Source: an uncultured Lachnoclostridium sp.
GTDB lineage: Bacteria; Bacillota; Clostridia; Lachnospirales; Lachnospiraceae
Direction: 5' to 3'
DNA length: 64,000 bases
Assembly (NCBI GenBank): GCA_946415315.1
Contig: CAMKRZ010000008.1
Location: 1 to 64,000 of the forward strand
A model generated the notes under the pieces. The model searched no databases and was not told where the DNA came from. It saw nothing but the letters and a program-made list of their open reading frames with translations. The first letter of the stretch is position 1; the number at the start of each line of letters is the position of its first letter. The position numbers and the translations under genes were made by a program. Positions 24,702 to 34,791 of this stretch are shown piece by piece.

Positions 24702-27329
24702 TTATGGCATTTGCCACTTTACCAAAACTTGTACATTTGAGATATTACCTCCCTCGGAAACCTCACTTGAAGACTCCTTGGTAGTCGTTCTGGAATACTT
24801 GTAAACCTTCTCGTAATCTGTATATGTCGAAGTATAGTATCTAAAGCGGAAATACCTTGGTGTTCCGGTTCCAAGAGAACTCTTGTCAGGCATTACGTTG
24901 ACGCAATTATAACTGGCCTGATTCCTGCTACAGCAGTATAAGTTATCCAGGAACGGACAATCCACATCAGAAAGAAACGCATTGAAATACTGGTAAGAAT
25001 AGCCACCGCTTTTTCCGCTCGCATCAAAACTACCCTGCCTGTCGGAAATCGCTCTCTGCGTATTATCAGAGTAAGCAACGTTGTACATCCAGTGCCAATA
25101 TACAAATCCCGCCTCTTTGTTCTCCACTACTCGCTTACTTTTTTCATTCTCGTATGCTTCATATGGATTTTGATCAACCTCACTATAGTAAATCGGATTA
25201 TTCACATTAAACCCATATGGGAAAGTTGCATACTTTTTGCTGTCAGAACCTGTTTCCTTCCAATAACTGTCTACCAGCGTCCATCCGGAAAGAGAAGAAT
25301 CCGTGGACTCTATGATCTCTGTATAATCATACTGCCATTTCGTTTCAACAATTATCGCCTCAGTCGGGACTGCACTCAAATAATCCCAACCCAAAATCCT
25401 ATTTTGGCTCCATATGGCAACCAACACAAGTTTAGCATTCCCATTATAAGTATCGCCCGGATTGTACTGTACGGTATCCTTTCCCTTTACCGCCCAACCC
25501 TGGAATGTGTATCCTGGTCTTGTAGGTTTGTCTTTACTTAACGTAAGCTTCTGGTCGTATTTCTTTTTCTGTTCAGACGGCTCGCCAGTCCCTCCATTGG
25601 CATCATATGTGACAGAATACTCTTCCGGTTTCCATACGGCAACCAACGTAAGGTCAGCATTCTCGTTATAAGTAGCACCGGCGCTATACTTAACAACATC
25701 TGTACCCATTACAGCCCAACCCTGGAATATATATCCTGTTCTCTTTGGTTCGTCTTTACTTAACGTAAGCTTTTTTCCTTGTTTTTTTGTCTGTGCAGAT
25801 GGCTCGCCCGTCCCCCCATTAGCATCATATTTTACTTTATAAGTCGGTATCGGCGTAGGTGTCGGCGTATCCGGTATCGATGTAGGTGTCGGCGTATCCG
25901 GTATCGGCGTAGGTGTCGGCGTATCCGGTATCGGCGTAGGTGTCGGCGTATCCGGTATCGGTGTAGGTGTATCCGTTGATGTTGGCGTCGGTGTGTCCGC
26001 TGATGTGGGTGTCGGTGCGTCTGTCGCAACTGAGACAGGCATAACTGTTGGCGTATTTGTTGGTGTCAAAACAGGTACCTTCGAGTTTCCTGTACTACTT
26101 TTTAGTCCCTTGGCTAATAGAATTCCTCCGACGATTAACGCACACAACAGCACTGCTCCAACCGCCCAAAGGACTCCCTTCTTCATCCGAGACTCTTTTT
26201 TCACGGGAACAAGAGAACCTTTTCTTGATGCTTCCGTTAACGCATCACGGAATTCTTCTGCCGTTGCATAGCGCTTATCAGGCTTAAACTCGCATGCCTT
26301 CAGGATTGCATTGCCTACCGCCTCGGAAGCTTCACACGGTGCCGGAAGTTTTTCGCCGTTCATGCGTTTCTTCCACGCTGCATCGCGATCCGCCGGAGTC
26401 AGTAACTTTTTCTCCGGATCAACAAACGGAAGACGGTTATTGTTTAACAATCGATACAGAACAATGCCCAGCGAGTAAATATCCACCCGCGAATCATAAT
26501 TCCTGCCATTGACTACTTCGGGCGCCATATAGTTTGGAGCACCCTTGTAGGATGTTGCCACTGTCTGCTCCAGTTTGCGGGCAACCCCAAAATCACCCAG
26601 TTTAAAATCACCAAAATTGCTAATGAAAATATTCTCCGGCTTGATGTCCCGGTGAATAATCTGCTTCTCCTCGCAGATCATAAGTGCGCTGCAGATGTCA
26701 CAGCCGAGTTTTACTGTTTCGCTCTCGCTCAACTTCTTATTTGCAATATATGATACAAGCGGCGTTAGCAGCTCCATTCGAATGTGTATATCCCATCCGA
26801 AACTATCCTCATGCTCTACGATCTTATAATCCTCGATGATGACGATATTATGTGCGCCTTTGAGTGATTGCAGAATCTGAATTTCATTTTTCAGTTCCTG
26901 AACAATACCGGCATAATACGACCGAGTCGCCTCTTCGTCCATTCCCTCGGACTGAAGTGATTCTCTCTCCGAATCATCCCTAGGAATCGTGATCACTTTG
27001 ATGGCGGAATAACTCTCGAATCCTCCGTCCCTGCGTACTGCCCGATAGACGGTGCCAAAAGATCCTCGCCCGATTGGCTTGGGCTCCAACCGCCATTCCG
27101 GCCATACAGATTCAATTAATCCGTCCGGAGATTCCTTGCCAACTGAGACTTTCTTGTCAACCGAGGGTTTCTTGCCAACTGAAGAATCCTTATTGTCCGG
27201 CATCTTATCTTCTGAAATTTCCTTACCGATCTTGAACTGGACAACCGTAGGTAAGTCAGCCCCACAATTCGGACATTCCGCAAGCCACGGATCATCAATT
27301 TGCAAACCGCAAACTAAACACTGTCTCAT
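24702..27329 (-). CDS. Zinc-ribbon transmembrane Ser/Thr kinase with InlB repeats
   Basis: 875 residues: zinc ribbon 4-23 (CLVC, CPNC); kinase about 83-365 with glycine loop GRGSFG, AIK Lys111, HRD 227-229 and DFG 246-248, so catalytically complete; one membrane helix 385-407; a Thr-Pro linker 420-496; two InlB/Flg_new repeats about 497-640 (YDANGGTGEPS, FQGWAV); and a 230-residue C-terminal domain with clustered cysteines ([15 protein letters not shown]). Topology puts the repeats and Cys domain outside the cell. The last kinase before essC. Probably a surface-sensing kinase acting on the secretion ATPase or its regulators; substrate inferred only from position. Confidence 0.88.
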   Translation of the reverse strand: MRQCLVCGLQIDDPWLAECPNCGADLPTVVQFKIGKEISEDKMPDNKDSSVGKKPSVDKKVSVGKESPDGLIESVWPEWRLEPKPIGRGSFGTVYRAVRRDGGFESYSAIKVITIPRDDSERESLQSEGMDEEATRSYYAGIVQELKNEIQILQSLKGAHNIVIIEDYKIVEHEDSFGWDIHIRMELLTPLVSYIANKKLSESETVKLGCDICSALMICEEKQIIHRDIKPENIFISNFGDFKLGDFGVARKLEQTVATSYKGAPNYMAPEVVNGRNYDSRVDIYSLGIVLYRLLNNNRLPFVDPEKKLLTPADRDAAWKKRMNGEKLPAPCEASEAVGNAILKACEFKPDKRYATAEEFRDALTEASRKGSLVPVKKESRMKKGVLWAVGAVLLCALIVGGILLAKGLKSSTGNSKVPVLTPTNTPTVMPVSVATDAPTPTSADTPTPTSTDTPTPIPDTPTPTPIPDTPTPTPIPDTPTPTSIPDTPTPTPIPTYKVKYDANGGTGEPSAQTKKQGKKLTLSKDEPKRTGYIFQGWAVMGTDVVKYSAGATYNENADLTLVAVWKPEEYSVTYDANGGTGEPSEQKKKYDQKLTLSKDKPTRPGYTFQGWAVKGKDTVQYNPGDTYNGNAKLVLVAIWSQNRILGWDYLSAVPTEAIIVETKWQYDYTEIIESTDSSLSGWTLVDSYWKETGSDSKKYATFPYGFNVNNPIYYSEVDQNPYEAYENEKSKRVVENKEAGFVYWHWMYNVAYSDNTQRAISDRQGSFDASGKSGGYSYQYFNAFLSDVDCPFLDNLYCCSRNQASYNCVNVMPDKSSLGTGTPRYFRFRYYTSTYTDYEKVYKYSRTTTKESSSEVSEGGNISNVQVLVKWQMP
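25842..26069 (-). repeat. Thr-Pro linker minisatellite in kinase gene
   Basis: About 14 imperfect copies of short units coding TPTPTPIPD-type sequence. The DNA is a tandem repeat of roughly 15-27 bases and could vary in length by slippage. Confidence 0.75.
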
Positions 27330-27368
27330 AATAACCTCTTCACATATAACCCAGTATTCATGCCCTTC

Positions 27369-28679
27369 TTACTCAATAGTCATCGTTACTGTGTTTGAAA
27401 CCACATTGTTCCCGTGAACATCCTTCACAACGCAACGCCACATATATGAACTTCGCTCAGTCCGTATCTTTGTTTCCAGCACCGATGTTGTTGCACTTGG
27501 TGCCTCGACATTAATCCATGCACTTTCTCCCGGTTTTTGGTATTGCCACTGATACGTAAACGGACCTTCACCATCAACTTTAATCGTAAACGCTACCTCT
27601 GTATATTTCGGACCAGAAACACTCTTGGGCTGCTCTGTTATAACCAACGGCATCATCGTCGGTGTCGGAGTCTCCATCACATATTTGACCCAAACCTGCA
27701 CATTGTCAAAAACACCTTCCTCAGGTATTTCGTTTGAAGACTCCTTGGTTGTCGTTCTGGAATACTTGTAAACCTTCTCGTAATCTGTGTATGTTGAAAC
27801 ATAGTACTTAAAACGGAAGTATCTTGGCGTACCGGTTCCCACAGAACTCTTGTCAGGCATTACGTTGACGCAATTATAACTGGGCTGATTCCTATTACAG
27901 CAGTATAAGTTATCCAGATACGGGCAATCCACATCCGAAAGAAACGCATCGAAGTACTGATAAGCATAACCGCCGCTGTTTCCGCTCGCATCAAAACTAC
28001 CCTGCCTGTCGGAAATCGTTCTCTGTGTATTGTCAGAGTAAACAACGTTGTACATCCAGTGCCAGTATACGAATCCCGCTTCTTTATTCTCTACTACACG
28101 CTTACTGTTTTCGTTCTCATTCGCTTCATAAGGACTATTGTTAAGCTGTTTGTATACTTCACTATTCTGATTAAAGGTTTCCGGAAAACTTGCATACTTC
28201 ATGCTTTCAGAACCGGTTTCTTTCCAGTAACTGTCCGTCTGTGTCCAACCGGACAATGCGGAATCTGTGGACTCGGTAGTTTCCGTTGAGTCATATGTCC
28301 ACTTTCTATCAACGATTTTCGCTCCGCTCGGAACTTCACTCTCCAGTACCCATCCCGAAGTTTCTTCCTGCATCGGTGTCGGTGTCTCAACCAGCGGAAT
28401 CGTCGGTGTTGGTGTATCGGCCAATGGAGTCGTCGGCGTCGGTGTATCGGTCAATGGAGTCGTCGGCGTCGGTGTATCGGTCGGCACCTCAGTAGGACTC
28501 GGTTCAACAGTGGGGCTTACTGTCTCTTCTGTTGTAGGAGTCGGTGAATCATTTTTCGCCGGAATATCTGTTGCTGTTGGAATTTCATTTGGTTTGTCTA
28601 CTTCCTTCTTGTTCGAACAACCTACTGAAAAAACAAATATAAATACCAAAATAAATAAAAACCCAAAACCTCTTTTCAT
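27369..28679 (-). CDS. Lipoprotein with Cys-rich ectodomain and Ig-like domain
   Basis: 436 residues. The signal peptide ends in the lipobox FSVGC (Cys21), so the protein should be lipid-anchored outside the membrane. A Thr-Pro linker (35-105) follows. Then comes the same 230-residue C-terminal-type domain as in the flanking kinases ([30 protein letters not shown]), and last an Ig-like domain ([30 protein letters not shown]). It lies between two kinase genes, effectively a kinase ectodomain without its kinase. It could compete for or present the same ligand. Confidence 0.8.
   Translation of the reverse strand: MKRGFGFLFILVFIFVFSVGCSNKKEVDKPNEIPTATDIPAKNDSPTPTTEETVSPTVEPSPTEVPTDTPTPTTPLTDTPTPTTPLADTPTPTIPLVETPTPMQEETSGWVLESEVPSGAKIVDRKWTYDSTETTESTDSALSGWTQTDSYWKETGSESMKYASFPETFNQNSEVYKQLNNSPYEANENENSKRVVENKEAGFVYWHWMYNVVYSDNTQRTISDRQGSFDASGNSGGYAYQYFDAFLSDVDCPYLDNLYCCNRNQPSYNCVNVMPDKSSVGTGTPRYFRFKYYVSTYTDYEKVYKYSRTTTKESSNEIPEEGVFDNVQVWVKYVMETPTPTMMPLVITEQPKSVSGPKYTEVAFTIKVDGEGPFTYQWQYQKPGESAWINVEAPSATTSVLETKIRTERSSYMWRCVVKDVHGNNVVSNTVTMTIE
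28374..28484 (-). repeat. Thr-Pro linker repeat in lipoprotein gene
   Basis: Four near-identical 30-base units code for TDTPTPTTPL-like decapeptides. Confidence 0.8.
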
Positions 28680-28750
28680 CTGTAGGACCTCCCAATTTAC
28701 GAAATAATTGTAGCACTTTGTTGCTTATTGATCCCAATACCACTACTATA

Positions 28751-31700
28751 CTATTTTAATTTGTACTGAACCCATACTTGAACATTGGAGATGTTGCCAC
28801 CGGCCGTTACCGCACTGTTGGATTCCATGCTTGTCGTTTTGGAATACTTATAGACTTTCTCGTATTCCTTATATGACGAAGTATAATATTTGAAGCGGAA
28901 ATACCTCGGTGTTCCGGTTCCAAGAGAACTCTTGTCAGGCATTACGTTGACGCAATTATAACTGGCCTGATTCCTGCTACAGCAGTATAAGTTATCCAGG
29001 TACGGGCAATCAACAGTTGAAAGGAACGCACTGAAATAACCGTAGTAATACCCGCCGCTGTTTCCGCTCGCATCAAAATTGCCGGATCTGTCAGAAATTG
29101 CTCGTTGCGTAGTATCTGAATAAGAAACGTTATACATCCAATGCCAGTAAACGAAACCTGTCTCTTTGTTTTCTACCGTTCGTTTTTTACTATCATTTTC
29201 ATAAGCTTCATAAGCACCTTGACTCAACTGCTTATATATACTGTTATTTTGGTCAAATGTTCCCGGAAAACTTGCATACTGTCTGCTTCCGGATCCGGTT
29301 TCTTTCCAGTAACTATCCGTTTTTGTCCAACCGGATAGCGAAGAATTCGTGGATTCCGTAGTTTCCTTGAAATCGTATGTCCATTTTCTATTGACAGCTA
29401 CGGCATTACTTGGCATTGAACTCTCCAGCACCCATCCGGAGACAGCATTCTCTCTCCAAACAGCTATCAACTCGAGTTTTGCATTTCCTGTATATGTGTC
29501 GCCCGGTTGATATTTTACAGTCCCATCACCATTTTTAAGTGCCCATCCTAAAAACGTAAAGCATTCCCTACTGGGTTTACTTGTACTCAACGTAAGGTTT
29601 TTGTCATGTGTCTTCGTCTGGGCCGATGGCGGATTTGTTCCACCATTGGCATCATAGGTCACTTCGTACGTCTTCGCCTCCCAAACGGCAACCAGCTCGA
29701 GTTTTGCATTATCTTTGTATGTATCTCCCGGGCTAAAGAATCGAATCGCGACTCCATTCTTGTCCCTTTCAGCCCAACCGCGGAAGATATATCCGGTCTT
29801 CGTGGGCTTGTCTGTACGTAAAAGAAGATTTTTACCATATGTTTTCGTCTGGGCAGATGGCGGATTTGTTCCGCCGTTAGCATTGTAAGTCACCTCGTAC
29901 GTCAACGGTTTCCAGACAGCTACCAACTCGAGTTTTGCATTATCTTTATATGTATCTCCCGGGTTGTATTTGACTACACCCTCTTTTCCCTTTACAGCCC
30001 AACCCTGGAAGGTATACCCCGTCTTCTTGGGTTTATCTTTACTCAACTGCAGTTTCTGCCCGTAAGTCTTTTTCTGTGGCGACGGCGCACCTGTTCCGCC
30101 ATTTGCTTCATACGTTACTTTGTAAGTCGGAAGCGGCGTCACCGTAGGCGTTGGTGTCTTCGTCGGCGTCGGTGTCGGTGTCTTCGTCGGCTTCGGTGTC
30201 GGTGTCTTCGTCGGCTTCGGTGTCGGTGTACTCGTCGGTCTTGGCGTAGGCGTACTCGTCGGCTTAGGCGAAGGTGTAGGCGAAGGTGTCGGCGTGTTCG
30301 TCGGCTTAGGCGAAGGTGTAGGCGAAGGTGTCGGTGAAGGTGTCGGTGAAGGTGTAGGCGAAGGCGTAGGTGTCGCTTGGACTTCTACCCAGCGCGCATA
30401 CAAATACAACACATCACCCCCGTCATCCGGTGCTGTAACTTTACTATTCTTCGTTGTCGGATCCGAAGCATTATCAAGGAACCACCCGGCGAATCTGAAG
30501 CCTTCTTTTACGGGATCCACAAGTTCCGTTCCATATGTCTGACCGTAAGTCACCGTTATTCTTACCGTGGAGATTGAACCTCCTGCAGGATCAAGATAAA
30601 CGGTATAAGTCTTCGCCTCCCATTGTGCGTACAGGTCGTGATCCTTCTGGATCGTGACTTTCGTTTCCTCGTTAACCGGCGTTCCGTTCGATGCTTTTGT
30701 TGCCCATCCGATAAAGTTGTGTCCTTCCCGCTCCGGTTTCGGCAGCGTTCCGACTATCGCTCCATACGGCTCGTTGTAATGAACGAGGATTGTCCGTTTA
30801 GCATCCTCGAGTTCGTTTCCGCCGTTGGCATTCAGCGTTACCTTATACTCTTTCTTGCCGGTACTCAACGTAAGGGTAACGGTACTTCCTTTCTTCTGCA
30901 TTCCTTCGCTACCCGGAGACTGTTTGACAACGCAATCTTTCGGAATGGTTTCGTTGGAAATCGGATCCTCATATTGAACATCAAAGCCGTTCTTGAGAAG
31001 TGCCTGTTCCGCCTTGGACTTTTCCATCCCAACAACATCAGGAACATCTACATAATCGTTCCCGGCTGAAACTATCAAGGTTACCTTTTCGCCCTTGGCA
31101 AGCTCCGTCCCGAATTTCGGATCGGTCCTGATCACACAGTTAAACTCTATTGTGTTATCGTGTTGAAAAACAAAATCAAATGTCAATCCCGCAGCTTCAA
31201 TCAACGACTTGGCATCTTCTACATTAGTCCCCGGATCTATCCTCGGAACCGCGATCATCTCAATTGTGGGAGTCGGACTCAGCGTAGAAGTCGGCGTGCT
31301 TGTCGGCGTAGGGGTCAACGTGGCGGTTGGAGCAATCGTTGGCGTCGGTTTGTTCTCCTCTGATTCACGATTCTTGCTTGCCCAGAGAATTCCTCCCCCA
31401 ATCAGCAAGCAAAGTAAAATGATCAACGCCGCCCAAAAAGCCTTTCTCTTCCATAACTTCGTCTTCTTCAGCGGTACGATCACACCCTTGTTCGTAGCGT
31501 CGAGTAACGCATCCTTGAATTCCTTAGCAGTTGCATACCGATCCTCCGGCTTATATTCACAAGCCTTCAAAATCGCGCTGCCAATCGCATACGAAGCCTC
31601 ACACGGTGCCGGAAGACGTTCCCCGTTGATCCGTTTCTTCCAGGCCTCCTCGCGCTCCACCGGCGTCACCAGTTTCTTCTCCGCATTTACAAGCGGAAGG

Positions 31701-32524
31701 CGATTGTTGTTCAGCATGCGATACAAAACAATACCGAGAGAATAGACATCAACTCGTGAGTCGTATTTTTCGCCCTTTACTACTTCCGGTGCCATATAAT
31801 TCGGTGAACCTTTGTATGACGCTGTAACTGTCTGTTCCAGCTTTCGGGAAATTCCAAAGTCACCGAGTTTGTAGTCGCCGAAACTGTTGATGAAAATGTT
31901 TTCCGGCTTGATATCCCGATGAATGATCTGCTTTTCCTCACACATCATGAGGGCATTACACATATCACAGCCGAGTTTTACAATCTCTTTCTCGCTCAGC
32001 TTTTTGTCTGACATATATGTAATAAGCGGCGTAAGCAACTCCATACGGATGTAAACATCCCAGCCGAAGCCTTCCGTATGTTCAACAATCTTATAATCCT
32101 CTATCAGTACGATATTGTTAGCGCCCTTGAGGTTCTGCAAAATCTGAATCTCATTCTTCAGATCCTCAACGACACTGGTATAGTAAGACTTGGTTGCATC
32201 GTCATCCAATCCTTCCGACTGCAGCGACTCCCTCTCAGAATCATCCCTGGGAATGGAAATGATCTTGATAGCCGCATAACTCTCTATACCGCCTTCCTCA
32301 CGGACAGCACGATAAACCGTACCGAACGAGCCCTTCCCGATTGGCTTCTCGTCCATCTTCCATTCCGGCCAGACAGAGTGTTTTTTCCCGTAATTACCCG
32401 GGGAATTCGGTCCTTCCGGAATTTTAGCTACTGTTGGCAACTCAGTACCGCAAGCCGGACATACTCCAAGATACGGATCCTCAGTTTCAAAATTACACTC
32501 CGGATTTAAACACTTACGCCTCAT
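28751..32524 (-). CDS. Large zinc-ribbon Ser/Thr kinase with PASTA and InlB repeats
   Basis: 1257 residues, the largest kinase. Zinc ribbon 5-25 (CLNPEC, CPAC); kinase about 56-340 with GKGSFG, HRD 202-204 and DFG 222-224; membrane helix 361-383; two PASTA domains about 424-487 and 489-556 ([20 protein letters not shown]); two InlB repeats 560-712; a long Pro-Thr/Ser linker; three more InlB repeats 833-1045; and the Cys-containing C-terminal domain ([15 protein letters not shown]). PASTA domains in PknB/PrkC-type kinases bind muropeptides or lipid II, so this one probably reads cell-wall status. The Shine-Dalgarno lies 25 bases upstream with a hairpin between (see separate entry). Confidence 0.88.
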   Translation of the reverse strand: MRRKCLNPECNFETEDPYLGVCPACGTELPTVAKIPEGPNSPGNYGKKHSVWPEWKMDEKPIGKGSFGTVYRAVREEGGIESYAAIKIISIPRDDSERESLQSEGLDDDATKSYYTSVVEDLKNEIQILQNLKGANNIVLIEDYKIVEHTEGFGWDVYIRMELLTPLITYMSDKKLSEKEIVKLGCDMCNALMMCEEKQIIHRDIKPENIFINSFGDYKLGDFGISRKLEQTVTASYKGSPNYMAPEVVKGEKYDSRVDVYSLGIVLYRMLNNNRLPLVNAEKKLVTPVEREEAWKKRINGERLPAPCEASYAIGSAILKACEYKPEDRYATAKEFKDALLDATNKGVIVPLKKTKLWKRKAFWAALIILLCLLIGGGILWASKNRESEENKPTPTIAPTATLTPTPTSTPTSTLSPTPTIEMIAVPRIDPGTNVEDAKSLIEAAGLTFDFVFQHDNTIEFNCVIRTDPKFGTELAKGEKVTLIVSAGNDYVDVPDVVGMEKSKAEQALLKNGFDVQYEDPISNETIPKDCVVKQSPGSEGMQKKGSTVTLTLSTGKKEYKVTLNANGGNELEDAKRTILVHYNEPYGAIVGTLPKPEREGHNFIGWATKASNGTPVNEETKVTIQKDHDLYAQWEAKTYTVYLDPAGGSISTVRITVTYGQTYGTELVDPVKEGFRFAGWFLDNASDPTTKNSKVTAPDDGGDVLYLYARWVEVQATPTPSPTPSPTPSPTPSPTPSPKPTNTPTPSPTPSPKPTSTPTPRPTSTPTPKPTKTPTPKPTKTPTPTPTKTPTPTVTPLPTYKVTYEANGGTGAPSPQKKTYGQKLQLSKDKPKKTGYTFQGWAVKGKEGVVKYNPGDTYKDNAKLELVAVWKPLTYEVTYNANGGTNPPSAQTKTYGKNLLLRTDKPTKTGYIFRGWAERDKNGVAIRFFSPGDTYKDNAKLELVAVWEAKTYEVTYDANGGTNPPSAQTKTHDKNLTLSTSKPSRECFTFLGWALKNGDGTVKYQPGDTYTGNAKLELIAVWRENAVSGWVLESSMPSNAVAVNRKWTYDFKETTESTNSSLSGWTKTDSYWKETGSGSRQYASFPGTFDQNNSIYKQLSQGAYEAYENDSKKRTVENKETGFVYWHWMYNVSYSDTTQRAISDRSGNFDASGNSGGYYYGYFSAFLSTVDCPYLDNLYCCSRNQASYNCVNVMPDKSSLGTGTPRYFRFKYYTSSYKEYEKVYKYSKTTSMESNSAVTAGGNISNVQVWVQYKLK
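30137..30372 (-). repeat. Thr-Pro/Ser-Pro linker minisatellite in PASTA kinase gene
   Basis: Repeated 6-, 12- and 18-base units code for about 80 residues of PTPSPTPSP and TPTPKPTK type sequence, an extended wall-spanning linker. Confidence 0.8.
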
Positions 32525-32533
32525 AACACTATC

Positions 32534-32557
32534 GCACTGAAACAGTGCTACCTCCTT
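32534..32557 (-). promoter_or_regulatory. Hairpin between Shine-Dalgarno and start codon of the PASTA kinase
   Basis: On the minus strand AAGGAGGT (32557-32550) is followed one base later by GCACTG-TTT-CAGTGC (32548-32534), and the ATG comes at 32524. The 25-base gap is too long unless the hairpin folds it, which leaves about ten bases of effective spacing. Alternatively an in-frame CTG six bases after GGAGGT starts the protein seven codons earlier. Confidence 0.5.
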
Positions 32558-32605
32558 CGCGGATTTCTACAAACGATTTTTCCCGAATCTTTTTCCTATA
32601 GCAAT

Positions 32606-33892
32606 TCATCGATAGGACATTTCCCAAACATCTGCGTAGGTTCCCATTGGATCCTCCGAAACCATACACATCATTACGAAACATTCGTACGGGTTCGTCA
32701 CATACATTTTTCCCATATGACAGCGATCCAGGATCTCGTTGGTCCCATCGCAAAATGACAGGAACCGTTGTTTTCGATCCGGATACCGATCCATCATTTG
32801 AGAGAAGATGAAGAAGTTCAATGTAATCAGGTCATAGCGGTTCACTTCATCGCTTCCCGCAAGAATCCGCCCGATATGCTGTCTGCTGAACCGTTTTCCG
32901 GAGAACTGCGCGTTCAGTTTTGATTTCTTCTCCGGAGAAAGATTGCCATGGCGATCAAGTGGAATCGCCGAACAGATCACATGCTCAATATCACTCTCCG
33001 TGACATCTTCCGCTGTAAACTGTTTGCGACGATCCTTCATGGTCTGCAGTCTCTCGGCAATTTCATAGTCATACAACCGACCGCTGTCTTCCAGCTTGCT
33101 CTTGTATTCTGCAACCTGCTGTTTCATCTCCTCTTCCGAACTCTCGTTAAACCAGTTCGCCACGATTTCTTTAGCCTTGCTGTACAATACATCGAACTGC
33201 TCCCTGGCAGACACGCTCATCAGCGATGCATTATCCGCATTCTTCAGTTTGACCATCCGGATCAGAAGAGCCATATCACTTACTGCCGTGTTGTTTCCCC
33301 CGCCGGCATGAATACTGCTGTTTCCAAAACTTTCCAGTGCTCTCAGATCATCCTTCGTAAGCTTGTTGTATTGTTCCCAGAGCTGGCTGAACTTGTCATA
33401 ACTGAAACCGTGCTCATAGCAATACCAGCATGCCAGTTCAAAAGGATCCTGCGAATTAATGCTTTCCTCTCCAAGCGCTTTTGTCAGGAACTGGTTGACC
33501 TCCTCCGGAGTCATTTTAAGTCCGAAGCCAAGCAGGAAAACAACTCTGCGGCGTACCGTGAGCTGCGTCAGCCAGTTTTTTGCCTGCGCTCGAAGTTTCA
33601 CCGTGCTTGAGGAAAATGATGCCGGCGTATGGTTGTCCCGAAATGCCAGTACAAGTATTTCCTGAAAATCTGACAGAGGAATATCCCGAAACCTCTCCTG
33701 CATTTCCGCTTTCACATATATGTATCGCTTCAGATAATCGCAAAACGGGATCATTCGCAGCGTACGCTTGAGAGTACGATAGATCAGTTCCGCATCATAC
33801 TCTTCGAATTTGCTGTCATCTACAGTATCATAGAAAGATTCCCATGCAGCTATCGTAAAATCAATTGTTCTTGATTTCGCATCCATGTCCAT
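32606..33892 (-). CDS. Unrecognised soluble protein within the kinase cluster
   Basis: 428 residues, helical, without signal peptide, membrane segment or known catalytic motif. Notable segments are AWESFYDTVDD near the start, WCYEHGFSYDKFSQLWEQY in the middle and FSRQHIGRILAGSDEVNRYD near the end; the last could be a helix-turn-helix-like or protein-binding region. It starts 19 bases after a PP2C gene and is followed by the PASTA kinase. The position suggests a cytoplasmic adaptor or kinase substrate, but no function can be assigned. Confidence 0.7.
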   Translation of the reverse strand: MDMDAKSRTIDFTIAAWESFYDTVDDSKFEEYDAELIYRTLKRTLRMIPFCDYLKRYIYVKAEMQERFRDIPLSDFQEILVLAFRDNHTPASFSSSTVKLRAQAKNWLTQLTVRRRVVFLLGFGLKMTPEEVNQFLTKALGEESINSQDPFELACWYCYEHGFSYDKFSQLWEQYNKLTKDDLRALESFGNSSIHAGGGNNTAVSDMALLIRMVKLKNADNASLMSVSAREQFDVLYSKAKEIVANWFNESSEEEMKQQVAEYKSKLEDSGRLYDYEIAERLQTMKDRRKQFTAEDVTESDIEHVICSAIPLDRHGNLSPEKKSKLNAQFSGKRFSRQHIGRILAGSDEVNRYDLITLNFFIFSQMMDRYPDRKQRFLSFCDGTNEILDRCHMGKMYVTNPYECFVMMCMVSEDPMGTYADVWEMSYR

Positions 33893-33911
33893 ATGTCACC
33901 CCCGGGAACAA

Positions 33912-34682
33912 TCAGAATATTTCACGTAATCTTGATAATCCACTGCGCCTTACCAGAAGAACCAGTGCCGTCACGTTATCCCTTCCTCCGGCTTCCAAAG
34001 CTCTCCGAACCAGTTCATCTGCTACTGTCTCAATATCGAACGTGCACAATACTTCCGCAATCTCATCCTCAGGCAGCATGTCCGTCAATCCGTCAGAGCA
34101 GATCAAGAAGCAGTCTTCCGCCCCGCACCGTCCACTGGCTTCATAGGGTTCGATTATCCCCTCTCCTTCTTTCTGACCCAGTTTCTGAGACAACGGAGCC
34201 TTCCGATACTTCGTTCCCGTGAAAATATGGTCGAGCGAAATCTGTTGCAATTTATCTTCTTCCACGCGATAAACCCTGCTGTCACCGATATTGCACACGT
34301 AGTATTTTCCCTTGCGAAACACCAGCATTGCCGCTGTTGTTCCCATCGCATCAATAAAATGATCATCTGCGTACCGGCAGATCATTTTATTCACAATATC
34401 ACAGTATTCCGCCAACGATTTCTCAACGTCATCGGATATATCCCACTGTCCGGCAGTCCGGGCAGCGATCCAGGATGCCAGTTCGCCGTGCTCTTCTCCC
34501 CCAAGCCCGTCAAACACTCCGAAAACTGCCTGCGATTCTTCCTCAATCATCCCGTTACAGCGGCTTACAGACTCATTCAGATTGACATCCCGGCATTCAC
34601 CCGCGCAAGTGAAATTGTCCTGGTTGATGCTTCTTAATCGTCCGGTGTCACAAGTGCAACTGTAGTAAATTTTCACGCCCAT
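33912..34682 (-). CDS. PP2C-type Ser/Thr protein phosphatase (second copy)
   Basis: 256 residues with the PPM/PP2C metal-binding motifs: SINQDNF, FGVFDGLGGEEHGE, NIGDSRVYR, CSDGLTDML and GGRDNVTAL. It dephosphorylates Ser/Thr residues, and as part of this operon it should reverse the neighbouring kinases. AAAGGAGGTG precedes the start. A second phosphatase with the same layout is at 41276; both share the opening YxCxCxxGRxRxxNQDN. Confidence 0.93.
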   Translation of the reverse strand: MGVKIYYSCTCDTGRLRSINQDNFTCAGECRDVNLNESVSRCNGMIEEESQAVFGVFDGLGGEEHGELASWIAARTAGQWDISDDVEKSLAEYCDIVNKMICRYADDHFIDAMGTTAAMLVFRKGKYYVCNIGDSRVYRVEEDKLQQISLDHIFTGTKYRKAPLSQKLGQKEGEGIIEPYEASGRCGAEDCFLICSDGLTDMLPEDEIAEVLCTFDIETVADELVRRALEAGGRDNVTALVLLVRRSGLSRLREIF

Positions 34683-34791
34683 GGCACACCTCCTTTTGTG
34701 CCATTATGATAACTCTCATCTGTATTATGTCTGTAATCTGTATTTTCCTTTGTGCAAGCCGACAGTCCCATACCATCGTATTCCAACTGTC

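Noticed and set aside
25842..26069. Regular short repeats resembling a CRISPR array
   Set aside because: The repeats are continuous, have no unique spacers and code in frame for a Thr-Pro linker of a kinase; the same is true at 28.4, 30.2 and 39.8 kb.
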